A DNA stretch of 36,582 bases from an uncultured Oscillospiraceae bacterium (lineage in GTDB: Bacteria > Bacillota > Clostridia > Oscillospirales > Oscillospiraceae): assembly GCA_947627285.1 (NCBI GenBank), contig CANQVL010000028.1, positions 1-36,582 on the forward strand, given 5' to 3'. A program made the translations under genes and the position numbers. Position 1 is the stretch's first letter, and each line of letters starts with the position of its first letter. Below the pieces are notes generated by a model. It did no database searches. It saw only the letters and a list, made by a program, of their open reading frames with translations, and was not told the origin of the DNA. Shown here piece by piece: positions 1 to 8,189 of the stretch.

Positions 1-22
1 AAAATTCTTTTTCTCTCTTTTG

Positions 23-73
23 CTTCTTTTACTCATCTTTTTCTCATTTCGGAGAAAAAGATGAGAAAAGAAG
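23..73. repeat. long hairpin upstream of thiI
   Basis: Bases 32-45 and 52-65 are perfect inverted repeats (14 bp, six-base loop). The stem continues as 23-30 with 66-73 if A31 is bulged, giving 22 pairs in all. It is pyrimidine-rich on one arm and purine-rich on the other, and no T-run follows it on either strand, so it is not a classical intrinsic terminator. It may lie in the 3' region of whatever gene ends left of the window, or in the thiI leader. Confidence 0.6.
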
Positions 74-82
74 ACCCACCGG

Positions 83-118
83 TTCCCACCCGGGTGGGAA
101 TAAACCGCCCCGTGCGGT
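83..118. repeat. palindrome plus small hairpin in the thiI leader
   Basis: Bases 83-100 are a perfect 18-bp palindrome (TTCCCACCCGGGTGGGAA). Directly after it, ACCGC at 104-108 pairs with GCGGT at 114-118. Together with the hairpin at 23-73 this puts three separate inverted repeats in the 115 bases before the thiI ribosome binding site. No coding sequence was found in 1-137. Confidence 0.55.
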
Positions 119-137
119 AAGCGAAAGGAGTTTAGTT

Positions 138-1310
138 TTGAACGATATTTTACTTCTAAAACAGGGAGAAATCGTCCTGAAGGGATTGAACCGCAGGATT
201 TTTGAGGATAAGCTCGTCTCCAACGTCCGGAGGCGGATGGGGCATATTGGTAATTTCCGCATATATGCCGCCCAGTCCACGGTTTACGTGGAGCCGCTTG
301 ACGACAGCGCCGATATGGACGCCGCCTTTGAGGCGGCAAAGCAGATTTTCGGCTTTGTGGCGGTGGTCCGCGCCGCCGCCTGCGAGAAGGACCCGCAGGC
401 TATATTTGAGACGGCGAAAACGTACCTCGCCGGCGAATTTGCCAAAGCAAAAAGCTTCAAGGTGGAGTCAAAACGCTCCGACAAGTCCTTCCCCCTCACC
501 TCCATTCAGGTGAGCCGGGAGGTGGGCGGACTGCTGTCCGACGCGTTTCCTGATGTGCCCGTCGACGTACACTCACCGGAGCTCGTGGTGAATGTGGAGA
601 TCCGCGAGGCGGCGGCCTACGTCCACTCCGTTCCGGAGCTTGGCGCCGGAGGTATGCCCGTGGGGTCCTGCGGGTCGGCTGTAAGTATGCTCTCCGGCGG
701 CATTGACAGCCCGGTTTCCACCTGGATGGCGGCAAAGAGGGGCGTACACATTATCCCCGTCCACTTTTTCTCCTTCCCCTACACCTCTGAGCTGGCAAAG
801 CGGAAGGTGGTGGAGCTCGCCCGCCTGCTCGCCCCCTGGTGCGGGCGGATGACGCTGGAGATAGTGCCCTTCACGCATATCCAGGAGGAGATACGCGACA
901 AGTGCCCGGAGGAGTATTTTACCATAATAATGCGGCGTTTCATGGCGCGGATATGCGAGAGGATTGCGGACACAAACCGCTGCGGCGCGATAATCACCGG
1001 CGAGTCACTGGGGCAGGTGGCAAGCCAGACCATGCAGGCGATGGCTGTCACCCAGGAGTGCGTGAAAATACCCGTCCTGCGTCCGCTTGTGTGCATGGAC
1101 AAGCGGGATATAATCGAGGTCGCCAGGAAAATCGGCACCTTTGAGACAAGCATACTCCCCTATGAGGACTGCTGTACCGTGTTTACGCCCCGACACCCCA
1201 GGACAAAGCCCCGCCTGGAGGAGGTCATTGAGGCGGAAAAACCGCTGGATATAGACGCGCTCTGTGATGAGGCTGTCGCCAACATCGAGCGCGTGGTCAT
1301 TTCAAGATAG
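138..1310 (+). CDS. thiI: tRNA 4-thiouridine synthase ThiI (short form)
   Basis: ThiI adenylates U8 of tRNA and transfers sulfur from an IscS-type cysteine desulfurase to form 4-thiouridine; in many bacteria it also serves thiazole synthesis. The 390-residue protein has the N-terminal ferredoxin-like and THUMP regions (about residues 1-165), then a PP-loop ATP pyrophosphatase domain with SGGIDSP at 186-192. The conserved cysteine region near the C-terminus reads LPYEDCCTVFTPRHP. There is no C-terminal rhodanese domain, so it is the short form typical of Firmicutes. The start is TTG at 138, chosen because AAAGGAG lies about 7 bases upstream and the protein aligns from MNDILLLKQGE. It is the first gene of an operon with the next two, 17 and 34 bases apart. 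A cysteine desulfurase gene is often just upstream in Firmicutes, but that position lies outside the window. Confidence 0.95.
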   Translation: MNDILLLKQGEIVLKGLNRRIFEDKLVSNVRRRMGHIGNFRIYAAQSTVYVEPLDDSADMDAAFEAAKQIFGFVAVVRAAACEKDPQAIFETAKTYLAGEFAKAKSFKVESKRSDKSFPLTSIQVSREVGGLLSDAFPDVPVDVHSPELVVNVEIREAAAYVHSVPELGAGGMPVGSCGSAVSMLSGGIDSPVSTWMAAKRGVHIIPVHFFSFPYTSELAKRKVVELARLLAPWCGRMTLEIVPFTHIQEEIRDKCPEEYFTIIMRRFMARICERIADTNRCGAIITGESLGQVASQTMQAMAVTQECVKIPVLRPLVCMDKRDIIEVARKIGTFETSILPYEDCCTVFTPRHPRTKPRLEEVIEAEKPLDIDALCDEAVANIERVVISR

Positions 1311-1327
1311 ATTCGGAGGAATATAAT

Positions 1328-2584
1328 ATGCAAAAGGGTCAGTATCAGATGTCGCTTGTGGAAAGGCTCAGCTTCGTGCGCTACGGCGGCACGGAGGAGG
1401 AGCTTCGCGCCGCGAATATGCTCCGGGAGGAGATAAAGGCCGCCGGCGGAGAGAGTGAAATAATGGAGTTCACCGTCCCCGCCTCGGACGTCAAGACCTG
1501 CTCCATGCGCGTCGCCGCCCCCTTTGAGCGGGAGATAGAGTGCGTCCCCTTCGGGCTCTCCGGCTCGCTCGCCGATGGTGGGGAGGACTTGCGGCTTATT
1601 TACGCCCCGCGTGGCGTGGAGGAGGATTACCTGGGCATTGATTCCCTCGAGGGGTGCGTCGTCATGCTCAACGCTCTCAGCTTTGACGCCTACAGGCTTT
1701 TGAAGGAGAAGGGCGCCAGCGCGTTTATCACCTTCTCCGGCAAGTGGTACGACGACGAGGCGCCCCTGGACCTTTACCCCCGCAACATACGCCCCAAAAT
1801 GCAGGAGGTGGGGCGTATCCCCGGCTTTGCCATAACCTCCAGGGACGCCGCCGCGCTCCTTCGCGACGGCGCGCGGACGCTTCACCTGGAGCTTGTCCAG
1901 GAGGACCTGGAGAACACCTCCCGTGACGTTTTGGCGGTGGTCCCCGGAACGGAAGTCCCTCGCGAGTCGATAGTTCTCACCGCCCACTACGACTCCGTCC
2001 CCGTGGGCACCGGCTCCTGGGACAACGCCACGGGCGCCGCCAACCTGATGGCGCTCTACCGGCACTTTGTGAAGAATCCGCCCAGGCGCACCATGCGCTT
2101 TATCTGGTGCGGCAGTGAGGAGCAGGGACTTTTGGGCTCCAAGGCGTGGATAGAGAAGCACGAGGAGCTCCTTCCACAAATCAAATTCTGCTTCAACTTT
2201 GATATGTGCGGCACGGTCCTGGGGCCCAACGAGATTTACGTCACAGGCGGCGACGACCTTATGGACTTCGCAAAGCAGTATGCCCGGGAGGTGGGGTGGT
2301 CAGCCAATTTTGTGCAGAAGGTCCACTCCTCCGACTCAGCCCCCTTCGCCGACAGGGGAGTTCCGGCGCTGGGCATCACCCGCCGCACGGATTCCGCCGT
2401 TATCCACACCCACAACGACCTTCTCTTCCCCCTCTCCGCCGCCTCCATGGCGGACATCGAGGAGTTTTCCGTCGGTATGATCTCCCGCGTCGCCAACTCC
2501 AAATTTCTCCCCGTCCCCACGGGAATGCCGGACAGCATGAGGGAGCAGCTGGATAAATATTTTCAGAGGGACAAAAAGGCTTAA
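1328..2584 (+). CDS. M28-family zinc aminopeptidase-like metallopeptidase
   Basis: A 418-residue protein with the M28 (aminopeptidase Y/S-like) co-catalytic zinc ligand pattern: H220 in TAHYDS, D232 in GSWDNATG, the E264/E265 pair in CGSEEQGLLG, D292 in FDMCG and a late histidine in HTHND (360/362). Residues about 85-190 look like the protease-associated insert found in many members. There is no signal peptide or membrane segment, so it is probably cytoplasmic and acts on peptides, but its substrate cannot be read from sequence. The start has a clear GGAGG about 8 bases upstream. It sits between thiI and cinA without a terminator and is probably co-transcribed. That pairing suggests housekeeping use rather than a dedicated pathway. 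Confidence 0.88.
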   Translation: MQKGQYQMSLVERLSFVRYGGTEEELRAANMLREEIKAAGGESEIMEFTVPASDVKTCSMRVAAPFEREIECVPFGLSGSLADGGEDLRLIYAPRGVEEDYLGIDSLEGCVVMLNALSFDAYRLLKEKGASAFITFSGKWYDDEAPLDLYPRNIRPKMQEVGRIPGFAITSRDAAALLRDGARTLHLELVQEDLENTSRDVLAVVPGTEVPRESIVLTAHYDSVPVGTGSWDNATGAANLMALYRHFVKNPPRRTMRFIWCGSEEQGLLGSKAWIEKHEELLPQIKFCFNFDMCGTVLGPNEIYVTGGDDLMDFAKQYAREVGWSANFVQKVHSSDSAPFADRGVPALGITRRTDSAVIHTHNDLLFPLSAASMADIEEFSVGMISRVANSKFLPVPTGMPDSMREQLDKYFQRDKKA

Positions 2585-2618
2585 GCTTCGCCAAATCTCA
2601 TCACCGGAGGTTTTTTCA

Positions 2619-3887
2619 ATGACACACACAGCGGAAATCATATCCGTGGGCACCGAGCTTCTGCTGGGCAACATCGCCAACACCGACGCCCAGGACATAA
2701 GCCAGATGCTCTCGGAGCTGGGCATAAACGTATATTTTCACACCGTCGTGGGCGACAACCCGGACAGGCTCAAGTCCGCCGTCACCGTGGCAAAGTCCCG
2801 CGCCGACATAATCATCACCACCGGCGGGCTCGGTCCCACCTGCGACGACCTGACAAAGCAGACGCTGGCGGAGGCATTCGGGAAGGAGCTGAAATTCGAC
2901 GAGCACGAGGCGCAGGAGATACGCGACTACTTCGCCACGCGCCTCCACAACTCTCACATGACCGACAACAACTACCGGCAGGCGATGCTCCCGGAGGGCT
3001 GTACAGTCTTCCACAACGACCGTGGCACCGCGCCGGGGTGCGCCTTTGAGTCCGACGGGGTCCATGTGCTCATGTTCCCCGGCCCGCCCAAGGAGTGCGT
3101 GCCCATGTTCCGCGCCTGCGCCATGCCGTATCTGCGGCGGCTATCGGAACTGGAAATCGTCAGCCACAACATACACATCTTCGGCATGGGCGAATCGGCG
3201 GTGGAGGACAAGCTGAGGGCCATCATGGAGCGGTCGGAAAACCCCACCCTCGCCCCCTACGCCAAATCCGGCGAGGTGCGCCTGCGCGTCACCGCCAGAG
3301 CCAGGGACGACGCCGAGGCGGAGGCGATGATGGCGCCGGTAATCGAGGAGGTGCGCAGGGTCATCGGGGAGTGCGTATACGGCATTGACACCGACAGCCT
3401 GGAGAACACCGTCCTTGGGCTTCTCCGGGAAAATCACGTGACCCTCGCCGCCGCCGAGAGCTGTACCGGCGGGCTGGTATCAAAGCGCATGACCGACCTT
3501 CCCGGCTCCTCGGAGGTGTATCTGGGCGGCGCCGTGACATACGCTGCCGAGTCCAAGACCGCCCTTTTGGGCGTCCCCGCCGACATGATAGAGCACGACG
3601 GAGTGGTGTCCCCCTCCGTCTCCCAGGCGATGGCGCAGGGCGTGCGGAACCGCTTTGACGCGGGTCTCGGCATAGGCATAACCGGCATCGCGGGCCCCGG
3701 CTCCGACAGCGAGGGCACCCCCGTGGGCACCGTCTACGTCTCCTTAGCGACCCCCCGCCGCACATATACCCGCCACCTCCACTTAGGACAGGGCCGCGAC
3801 CGCGTCCGCATCTCCGCCGCCAACCACGCCTTGGACATGGTGAGAAGATACCTGACGGGGATTGAGGTGGAAAATTGGGAAGAATAA
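2619..3887 (+). CDS. cinA: CinA: competence/damage-inducible protein, nicotinamide-nucleotide amidase
   Basis: The full-length two-domain CinA (422 residues, the usual size). The N-terminal half (about 1-170) is the molybdopterin-binding-like COG1058 domain, seen as AEIISVGTELLLGN and TTGGLGPTCDD. The C-terminal half (about 255-415) is the PncC-type amidase, with AAESCTGGLVS and GITGIAGPGSDSEGTPVGTV. Family members hydrolyse ADP-ribose and/or deamidate NMN in pyridine nucleotide salvage. In some Gram-positives cinA is induced with competence, but nothing here shows that. GGAGG sits 8 bases before the ATG. It closes the thiI operon, and its stop codon overlaps the foot of the terminator stem. 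Confidence 0.95.
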   Translation: MTHTAEIISVGTELLLGNIANTDAQDISQMLSELGINVYFHTVVGDNPDRLKSAVTVAKSRADIIITTGGLGPTCDDLTKQTLAEAFGKELKFDEHEAQEIRDYFATRLHNSHMTDNNYRQAMLPEGCTVFHNDRGTAPGCAFESDGVHVLMFPGPPKECVPMFRACAMPYLRRLSELEIVSHNIHIFGMGESAVEDKLRAIMERSENPTLAPYAKSGEVRLRVTARARDDAEAEAMMAPVIEEVRRVIGECVYGIDTDSLENTVLGLLRENHVTLAAAESCTGGLVSKRMTDLPGSSEVYLGGAVTYAAESKTALLGVPADMIEHDGVVSPSVSQAMAQGVRNRFDAGLGIGITGIAGPGSDSEGTPVGTVYVSLATPRRTYTRHLHLGQGRDRVRISAANHALDMVRRYLTGIEVENWEE

Positions 3888-3913
3888 AAAGGACGGCGAA
3901 AGCCGTCCTTTTT
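3886..3913 (+). terminator. intrinsic terminator of the thiI-M28-cinA operon
   Basis: A perfect 12-bp stem (3886-3897 with 3902-3913) around a GAAA tetraloop ends in TTTTT. It begins on the cinA stop codon. A near-copy of the stem core (GGACGGC...GCCGTCC) recurs at 4239-4264. Confidence 0.88.
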
Positions 3914-3915
3914 AG

Positions 3916-3950
3916 CCTGTCGGCAAAGGTCGCTGACCTTTGCCGACAGG
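3916..3950. repeat. perfect 16-bp inverted repeat
   Basis: Bases 3916-3931 and 3935-3950 are perfectly complementary with a three-base loop (GCT). It follows the cinA terminator by two bases. Its inner part (AAAGGTC/GACCTTT) is shared with the next hairpin at 3962-4008, suggesting related units. Confidence 0.7.
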
Positions 3951-3961
3951 GGGAAACGTGC

Positions 3962-4008
3962 GGAAAGCCCTCTGGAAAGGTCCGCAGACCTTTCCAGAGG
4001 GCTTTCCT
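3962..4008. repeat. perfect 21-bp inverted repeat
   Basis: Bases 3962-3982 and 3988-4008 appear perfectly complementary around a short loop of about five bases (boundaries read by eye). There is no T-run on either side. A stem this long and exact without a terminator tail is unusual for a plain 3' untranslated region. The stretch from 4009 to 4100 holds only shorter GC-rich self-complementarity such as GCCGCAAGCGGC. Confidence 0.68.
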
Positions 4009-4100
4009 GCTGTCGCGCTGCGCGCTCGTCGTCGCTGAAGCCGCTTAACCTCGCCCCGCCGCAAGCGGCAGGGCTCAGGCGCAGACTTCGCTCCTCCTCT

Positions 4101-4126
4101 CCCCACGCAATCATGATTGCGTGGGG
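4101..4126. repeat. 26-bp perfect palindrome
   Basis: CCCCACGCAATCA is followed directly by its reverse complement, giving a loop-free 26-bp palindrome. As DNA it could be a symmetric protein site; as RNA it would fold with a small forced loop. It abuts the nested structure that starts at 4126. Confidence 0.7.
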
Positions 4127-4207
4127 ACCCCATTTATCACACACTTGCGCGACAAAAGGTGATTTTTCCGACATACATGCCGCCGGAAAAATATTTAATA
4201 TGGGGTC
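4126..4207. other. nested inverted-repeat structure in the cinA-ridA gap
   Basis: GACCCCAT (4126-4133) pairs with ATGGGGTC (4200-4207). Inside it, ATTTTTCCG (4162-4170) pairs with CGGAAAAAT (4184-4192). The two nested helices suggest a folded RNA domain rather than a simple terminator. No convincing open reading frame occupies it; a 90-codon frame starting nearby has no family resemblance. Confidence 0.45.
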
Positions 4208-4238
4208 TTACTCTTATCTGGGGGCTTCCAACAGTCTT

Positions 4239-4264
4239 AAAGGACGGCTTGCGCCGTCCTTTTT
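4239..4264 (+). terminator. hairpin terminator, better on the + strand
   Basis: A 10-bp stem (4239-4248 with 4253-4262) around TTGC is followed on the + strand by a T-run and TTTGT. On the - strand only three Ts follow, so ridA termination here is weaker. The + strand polarity suggests that something other than cinA, already terminated at 3913, is transcribed rightward through 3916-4238. Alternatively the hairpin works in both directions. Confidence 0.6.
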
Positions 4265-4282
4265 GTTTGTACTATTCCGATG

Positions 4283-4657
4283 TTATTTTTCTGCTATAAC
4301 TTCCACTTCCACCAGCACTCCCTTGGGGAGGTCCTTTACGGCGACGCAGCTGCGGGCGGGGTTGGAGGTGAAGAACTCTGCGTAGACGGCGTTGAAGGCG
4401 GCGAAGTCGCCGATGTCGGCTAAGAAGCAGGTGGTTTTTACGGCCCTTTCAAAGGACGAGCCGGCGGCCTTCAGCACCTCGCCCAGGTTCTTCATGACCT
4501 GGCGGGTCTGGGCCTCGATCCCCACGGCCTCCACATTTCCCGTGGCGGGGTTTATGGGTATCTGCCCGGAGGTGAACACCAGATCCCCCGTGACCACCGC
4601 CTGGGAATAGGGGCCTATGGCGGCGGGGGCGGTGTCGGTATGTACTGTTTTGCTCAT
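4283..4657 (-). CDS. ridA: RidA family enamine/imine deaminase
   Basis: A 124-residue YjgF/YER057c/UK114-family protein. RidA hydrolyses the 2-aminoacrylate and 2-iminobutyrate intermediates released by PLP-dependent serine/threonine dehydratases, protecting other PLP enzymes. Seen here are the family opening (APAAIGPYSQAV), FTSGQIPI, and the C-terminal NPARSCVAVKDLPKGVLVEVE, whose ARS arginine is the catalytic residue of the family. It lies 15 bases downstream of the threonine ammonia-lyase on the same strand, so the enzyme that makes the toxic intermediate and the one that clears it are co-expressed. It is the last gene of the branched-chain amino-acid cluster. GGAGG precedes the ATG. Confidence 0.93.
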   Translation of the reverse strand: MSKTVHTDTAPAAIGPYSQAVVTGDLVFTSGQIPINPATGNVEAVGIEAQTRQVMKNLGEVLKAAGSSFERAVKTTCFLADIGDFAAFNAVYAEFFTSNPARSCVAVKDLPKGVLVEVEVIAEK

Positions 4658-4672
4658 TTTAAGTTCCTCCTT

Positions 4673-5872
4673 TTATTCGTCTATGAGCTTGAAGCCATGG
4701 TTTTTCAGCGCCAGGCGTATGGCCTTGATGTGCTCGAAATTCCTGGTCTCCAGCTCAAGTCTCAGGTAACAGCCGTTTATGTCGGAGCCCTCATTGGCGT
4801 GCTCGTAGTGGACGGACACCACGTTTCCGCCCTCTCCGGCGATGCACCCGGCGACCTTCTCAAGCTGTCCCGGTTTGTCCACAAGCTCGATGGTCAGCTG
4901 GCAGCGCCTGCCGGACATGAGGAGCCCCCGGTCGATGACGCGGGAGAGTATGGACACGTCCACGTTGCCGCCGGAGAGGAGGCAAACCACCCTCTTGCCC
5001 TTCACGGGCACCTTGTTGAACATCGCCGCGGCGACGGCTATCGCTCCGGCGCCCTCGGTGACCAGCTTTTGCTGCTCCATAAGCGCCAGTATCGCCGCCG
5101 CGATCTCGTCGTCCGTAACCGTCACCACGTCGTCCACGTATTTGCTCGTCAGGGCGAAGGTGTTCTCGCCGGGGGTTTTCACCGCTATGCCGTCGGCGAT
5201 GGTGGAGACGGCGGGCAGGTGGACGACCTTCTTCTCCTTCACGGAGTTAACCATGGACGGCGCTCCCGCCGCCTGGACGCCGTAGACCTTCACGTTGGGG
5301 TTCAGCGCCTTTATCGCGAAGGCGACGCCGGAGATGAGCCCTCCGCCGCCCACGGGCACTATTACCGCGTCCATATCCGGCAGCTGCTCCATGAGCTCAA
5401 GCCCGATGGTGCCCTGGCCCTCGATGACAAGCTCGTCGTCAAAGGGGTGGATGAAGGTGTAGCCCTTCTCGTCCCTGAGGCTCAGCGCCCGCTCGTAGGC
5501 GTCGTCGTAGACGCCCTCCACCAGCACCACCTCGGCGCCGTAGGATTTTGTCGCCTCCACCTTTGAGATGGGCGCGCCGTCGGGCAGGCATATGACCGCC
5601 TTTATCCCCGCCTTCTGAGCCGCCAGCGCCACGCCCTGGGCGTGGTTGCCGGCGGAGCAGGCGATGACGCCCCTGGCCTTCTCCTCTTGGCTCAGCTGGC
5701 TTATCTTGTAGTACGCGCCGCGCACCTTGAAGGAGCCGGTTATCTGTAGGTTTTCGGTCTTCAAATATATCTGGGCGTCCGGGTTTATGTGGGGCGCGTA
5801 TATGACGTCCGTGTCCCGGATAACCTCCTTGAGCACGTATCTTGCGTGGTAGATCTTATCAAGTGAGATCAT
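4673..5872 (-). CDS. ilvA: threonine ammonia-lyase, short form with one ACT domain
   Basis: Converts threonine to 2-oxobutyrate and ammonia, the entry to isoleucine. The 399-residue protein has a fold type II PLP domain: the Schiff-base lysine K49 in GSFKVRGA, SAGNHAQG at about 73-80, and the glycine-rich phosphate loop PVGGGGLISG. A single C-terminal ACT-like domain spans about 325-399 (LTIELVDKPGQL). Its length matches the roughly 400-residue one-ACT class rather than the 500-residue two-ACT E. coli IlvA, so feedback by isoleucine or valine is possible but not proven. Its ATG overlaps the stop of the upstream DUF815 ATPase gene by four bases (ATGA), implying translational coupling. It is followed by ridA. 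Confidence 0.93.
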   Translation of the reverse strand: MISLDKIYHARYVLKEVIRDTDVIYAPHINPDAQIYLKTENLQITGSFKVRGAYYKISQLSQEEKARGVIACSAGNHAQGVALAAQKAGIKAVICLPDGAPISKVEATKSYGAEVVLVEGVYDDAYERALSLRDEKGYTFIHPFDDELVIEGQGTIGLELMEQLPDMDAVIVPVGGGGLISGVAFAIKALNPNVKVYGVQAAGAPSMVNSVKEKKVVHLPAVSTIADGIAVKTPGENTFALTSKYVDDVVTVTDDEIAAAILALMEQQKLVTEGAGAIAVAAAMFNKVPVKGKRVVCLLSGGNVDVSILSRVIDRGLLMSGRRCQLTIELVDKPGQLEKVAGCIAGEGGNVVSVHYEHANEGSDINGCYLRLELETRNFEHIKAIRLALKNHGFKLIDE

Positions 5873-7068
5873 TTTTGCTCCTCCCTCCCGGCGGTCAGCA
5901 GGGAATCCGTGAACTGCTCAGCCGCCCTGGGCGTCATGCCCCCTCGCCTGAGGGCAAAGGCACAGGCGGCGGTGTCAAGGTCGGGGTATTCGCATATCCC
6001 CTTTGCCCTGGCAAGCTCGCGGACGATGCGCAGATACAGCTTCCTGTCGGGCTTTGTAAAAAGTATTTTGAGCCCAAACCTGTCGGAGAGGGCGACGGTG
6101 TCCTGGATGGTGTCGTTTATGTGCATGTCGTCCCCGTCCCTGTCGGAGAAGGACTCCTTCACCAGGTGGCGGCGGTTGGAGGTGGCGTATATAACCGTGT
6201 TTGGCGCCTTGACGGAGACGGAGCCCTCGAGTATCGCCTTCATCGCGGAGAAGGTGTCGTCGTTCTTTTCAAAGGACAGGTCGTCAATGAAAAGCACGAA
6301 CTTCAGGGGGTTGTCGCGAAGGCGCTCCATGACGGAGGGTATGCTCATCAGCTCCTCCTTGCGGACCTCGATGAGCCGGAGCCCGCGCGGTGAGAGCATA
6401 TTCGCCACGGCCTTTATGGAGGAGGACTTGCCCGTGCCAGCGTCGCCGACGAGCAGGGCGTTGGCGGCGGGCTTGCCCTCCAGGAGGGCGAGGGTGTTGT
6501 CGATGAGCTCCTGTCTCTGCCGCTCGTAGCCGATCAGGTCCTCTACGCGGGTGGCGTCCGGGGTGTGGACGGGCAGGATCTCGCCGTTTACCACCCGGAA
6601 CATGGTGTGGCGGGCGTACTGACCGTAACCGGTGCGGTTTATTTTGTCAATTCGCTTTACAAACTCCGCGGCGAAGTCCAGCTTTTCCGATTCAAAGCCC
6701 GGGAGGTAGCCGTCAAAGCCTATGAGCGACTTGAAGTCGCGCGCCGTGAGGTCGGAGAGGTCCTGGAAGACACCCAGCTCGCCCTCCACCGCCTCCTGAA
6801 GTACGCGCGGGACCTCCTCGCCCTTGGAGCGGAGAATGACGTATCTGTTCTCGTCCTCCGCCGCCGCGTCAAGGAGGTAACGGCTCAGGTTGAAGCCGTT
6901 GTCATAGAGGGCGGCGACGAAGCCGGCGTACCGCTCCACCATCTCGGACTCGTCACCCTCGCACTCAAAGAAGGCACGCAGGGCGGTGAGCACCGGGCCG
7001 TTTTTTACGCCGCGAAACACAACGATGGACGCGAGGCGCGCCGCGGCGGTGGGTAAACTGTCAAGCAT
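5869..7068 (-). CDS. DUF815-family AAA+ ATPase
   Basis: A 399-residue P-loop ATPase resembling the DUF815 family (PF05673), whose role is unknown. Walker A is GDAGTGKSS at 208-216, Walker B FVLFIDDLSF at 257-266, and a sensor-1-like VIYATSNRR lies near 290. The first 170 residues are a family-specific helical region with no known motif. There is no signal peptide or membrane segment. It starts one base after leuB ends and overlaps the threonine ammonia-lyase start by four bases, so it is translated as an integral part of the amino-acid operon. AAA+ proteins remodel or load other proteins, and a chaperone role for one of the neighbouring enzymes is conceivable, but that is only inference from position. 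Confidence 0.88.
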   Translation of the reverse strand: MLDSLPTAAARLASIVVFRGVKNGPVLTALRAFFECEGDESEMVERYAGFVAALYDNGFNLSRYLLDAAAEDENRYVILRSKGEEVPRVLQEAVEGELGVFQDLSDLTARDFKSLIGFDGYLPGFESEKLDFAAEFVKRIDKINRTGYGQYARHTMFRVVNGEILPVHTPDATRVEDLIGYERQRQELIDNTLALLEGKPAANALLVGDAGTGKSSSIKAVANMLSPRGLRLIEVRKEELMSIPSVMERLRDNPLKFVLFIDDLSFEKNDDTFSAMKAILEGSVSVKAPNTVIYATSNRRHLVKESFSDRDGDDMHINDTIQDTVALSDRFGLKILFTKPDRKLYLRIVRELARAKGICEYPDLDTAACAFALRRGGMTPRAAEQFTDSLLTAGREEQK

Positions 7069-7069
7069 A

Positions 7070-8143
7070 TCAGAGCCTCTTTATAATCTCGTCGGTCATC
7101 TCACGTGTCCCTACATAGCTCCTTCCGGCGCCGGCGATGTCGGCGGTGCGGAGCCCGTCGGCAAGGACCCTGTCCACCGCGCTCTCTATGCAATCCGCCT
7201 CGTCGGCGAGGCTGAAGGAGTAGCGGAGCATCATGGCGGCGGAGAGGATGGTGGCTATGGGGTTTGCTATGCCGCGCCCCGCGATGTCCGGGGCGGAGCC
7301 GTGTATGGGCTCATACATTCCCCTGGTAGTCTCGTTGAGGGAGGCGCTGGGGAGCATACCGATGGAGCCGGTGATCTGGCTGGCCTCGTCGGAGAGGATG
7401 TCGCCGAACATATTCGAGGTCACGATCACGTCGAACTGCGCGGGATTTTTAACAAGCTGCATGGCGGCGTTGTCCACCAGCACGTCCCGAAGCTCCACGT
7501 CCGGGTAATCGGCTTCCTGTATCTCATGGACCGTTTTGCGCCAAAGGCGGCTTGTCTCCAGAACGTTTGCCTTGTCGATGGAGCTCACGCTCCCACGGCG
7601 CTTTCTCGCCGTCTCAAAGGCAACGCGGGCGATGCGCTCGATCTCGAAGCGGGAGTAACACTCGGTGTCGTATGCCTCCTCGCCGTATTTGCCCTGCCGG
7701 TATCCCCTGTCGCCGAAGTAGATGCCGCCGGTGAGCTCCCGGACTATCATGATGTCAAAGCCGTCCTTCACAATGTCGGGGCGCAAAGGGCAGTCGCCGG
7801 AGAGGGCGGGGTAGAGCCTGGCGGGTCTGAGGTTCGTAAAGAGCCCCAGCGCCGCGCGTATGCCCAAAAGCGCCTTTTCCGGGCGCAGGTTCCCCGGCAG
7901 GGTGTCCCACTTGGGGCCTCCCACGGCGCCAAGAAGCACACTGTCGGAGGCGAGGCACCCGTCCACCGTCTCCCGGGGCAGGGGCGCGCCGGTGGCGTCG
8001 ATGGCGGCGCCTCCGATGAGGTATGGGGTAAAGCTGAAGCTGTGCCCGAATTTTTCCCCCACCGCCTCCAGCACACGCACGGCGCTGTCAACTATCTCGG
8101 GTCCTATGCCGTCGCCCCGCAGAAGGGCTATGTTGTAATTCAT
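7070..8143 (-). CDS. leuB: 3-isopropylmalate dehydrogenase
   Basis: Catalyses the NAD-dependent oxidative decarboxylation of 3-isopropylmalate, the third leucine-specific step. The protein shows [12 protein letters not shown] at the start, [10 protein letters not shown], the catalytic [16 protein letters not shown] stretch, [12 protein letters not shown], and the C-terminal [20 protein letters not shown] signature. ATG 8143 is preferred because AGGTGAT, a strong Shine-Dalgarno match, lies just before it. An in-frame ATG at 8149 and GTG at 8152 are alternatives that would bury that site. The protein is about 357 residues, the normal size. It lies 46 bases after leuD and one base before the DUF815 gene. 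Confidence 0.94.
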   Translation of the reverse strand: MNYNIALLRGDGIGPEIVDSAVRVLEAVGEKFGHSFSFTPYLIGGAAIDATGAPLPRETVDGCLASDSVLLGAVGGPKWDTLPGNLRPEKALLGIRAALGLFTNLRPARLYPALSGDCPLRPDIVKDGFDIMIVRELTGGIYFGDRGYRQGKYGEEAYDTECYSRFEIERIARVAFETARKRRGSVSSIDKANVLETSRLWRKTVHEIQEADYPDVELRDVLVDNAAMQLVKNPAQFDVIVTSNMFGDILSDEASQITGSIGMLPSASLNETTRGMYEPIHGSAPDIAGRGIANPIATILSAAMMLRYSFSLADEADCIESAVDRVLADGLRTADIAGAGRSYVGTREMTDEIIKRL

Positions 8144-8189
8144 GTCCATCACCTGTATTCAAAAAAATCAATGTACGCAATCCTGTGCG

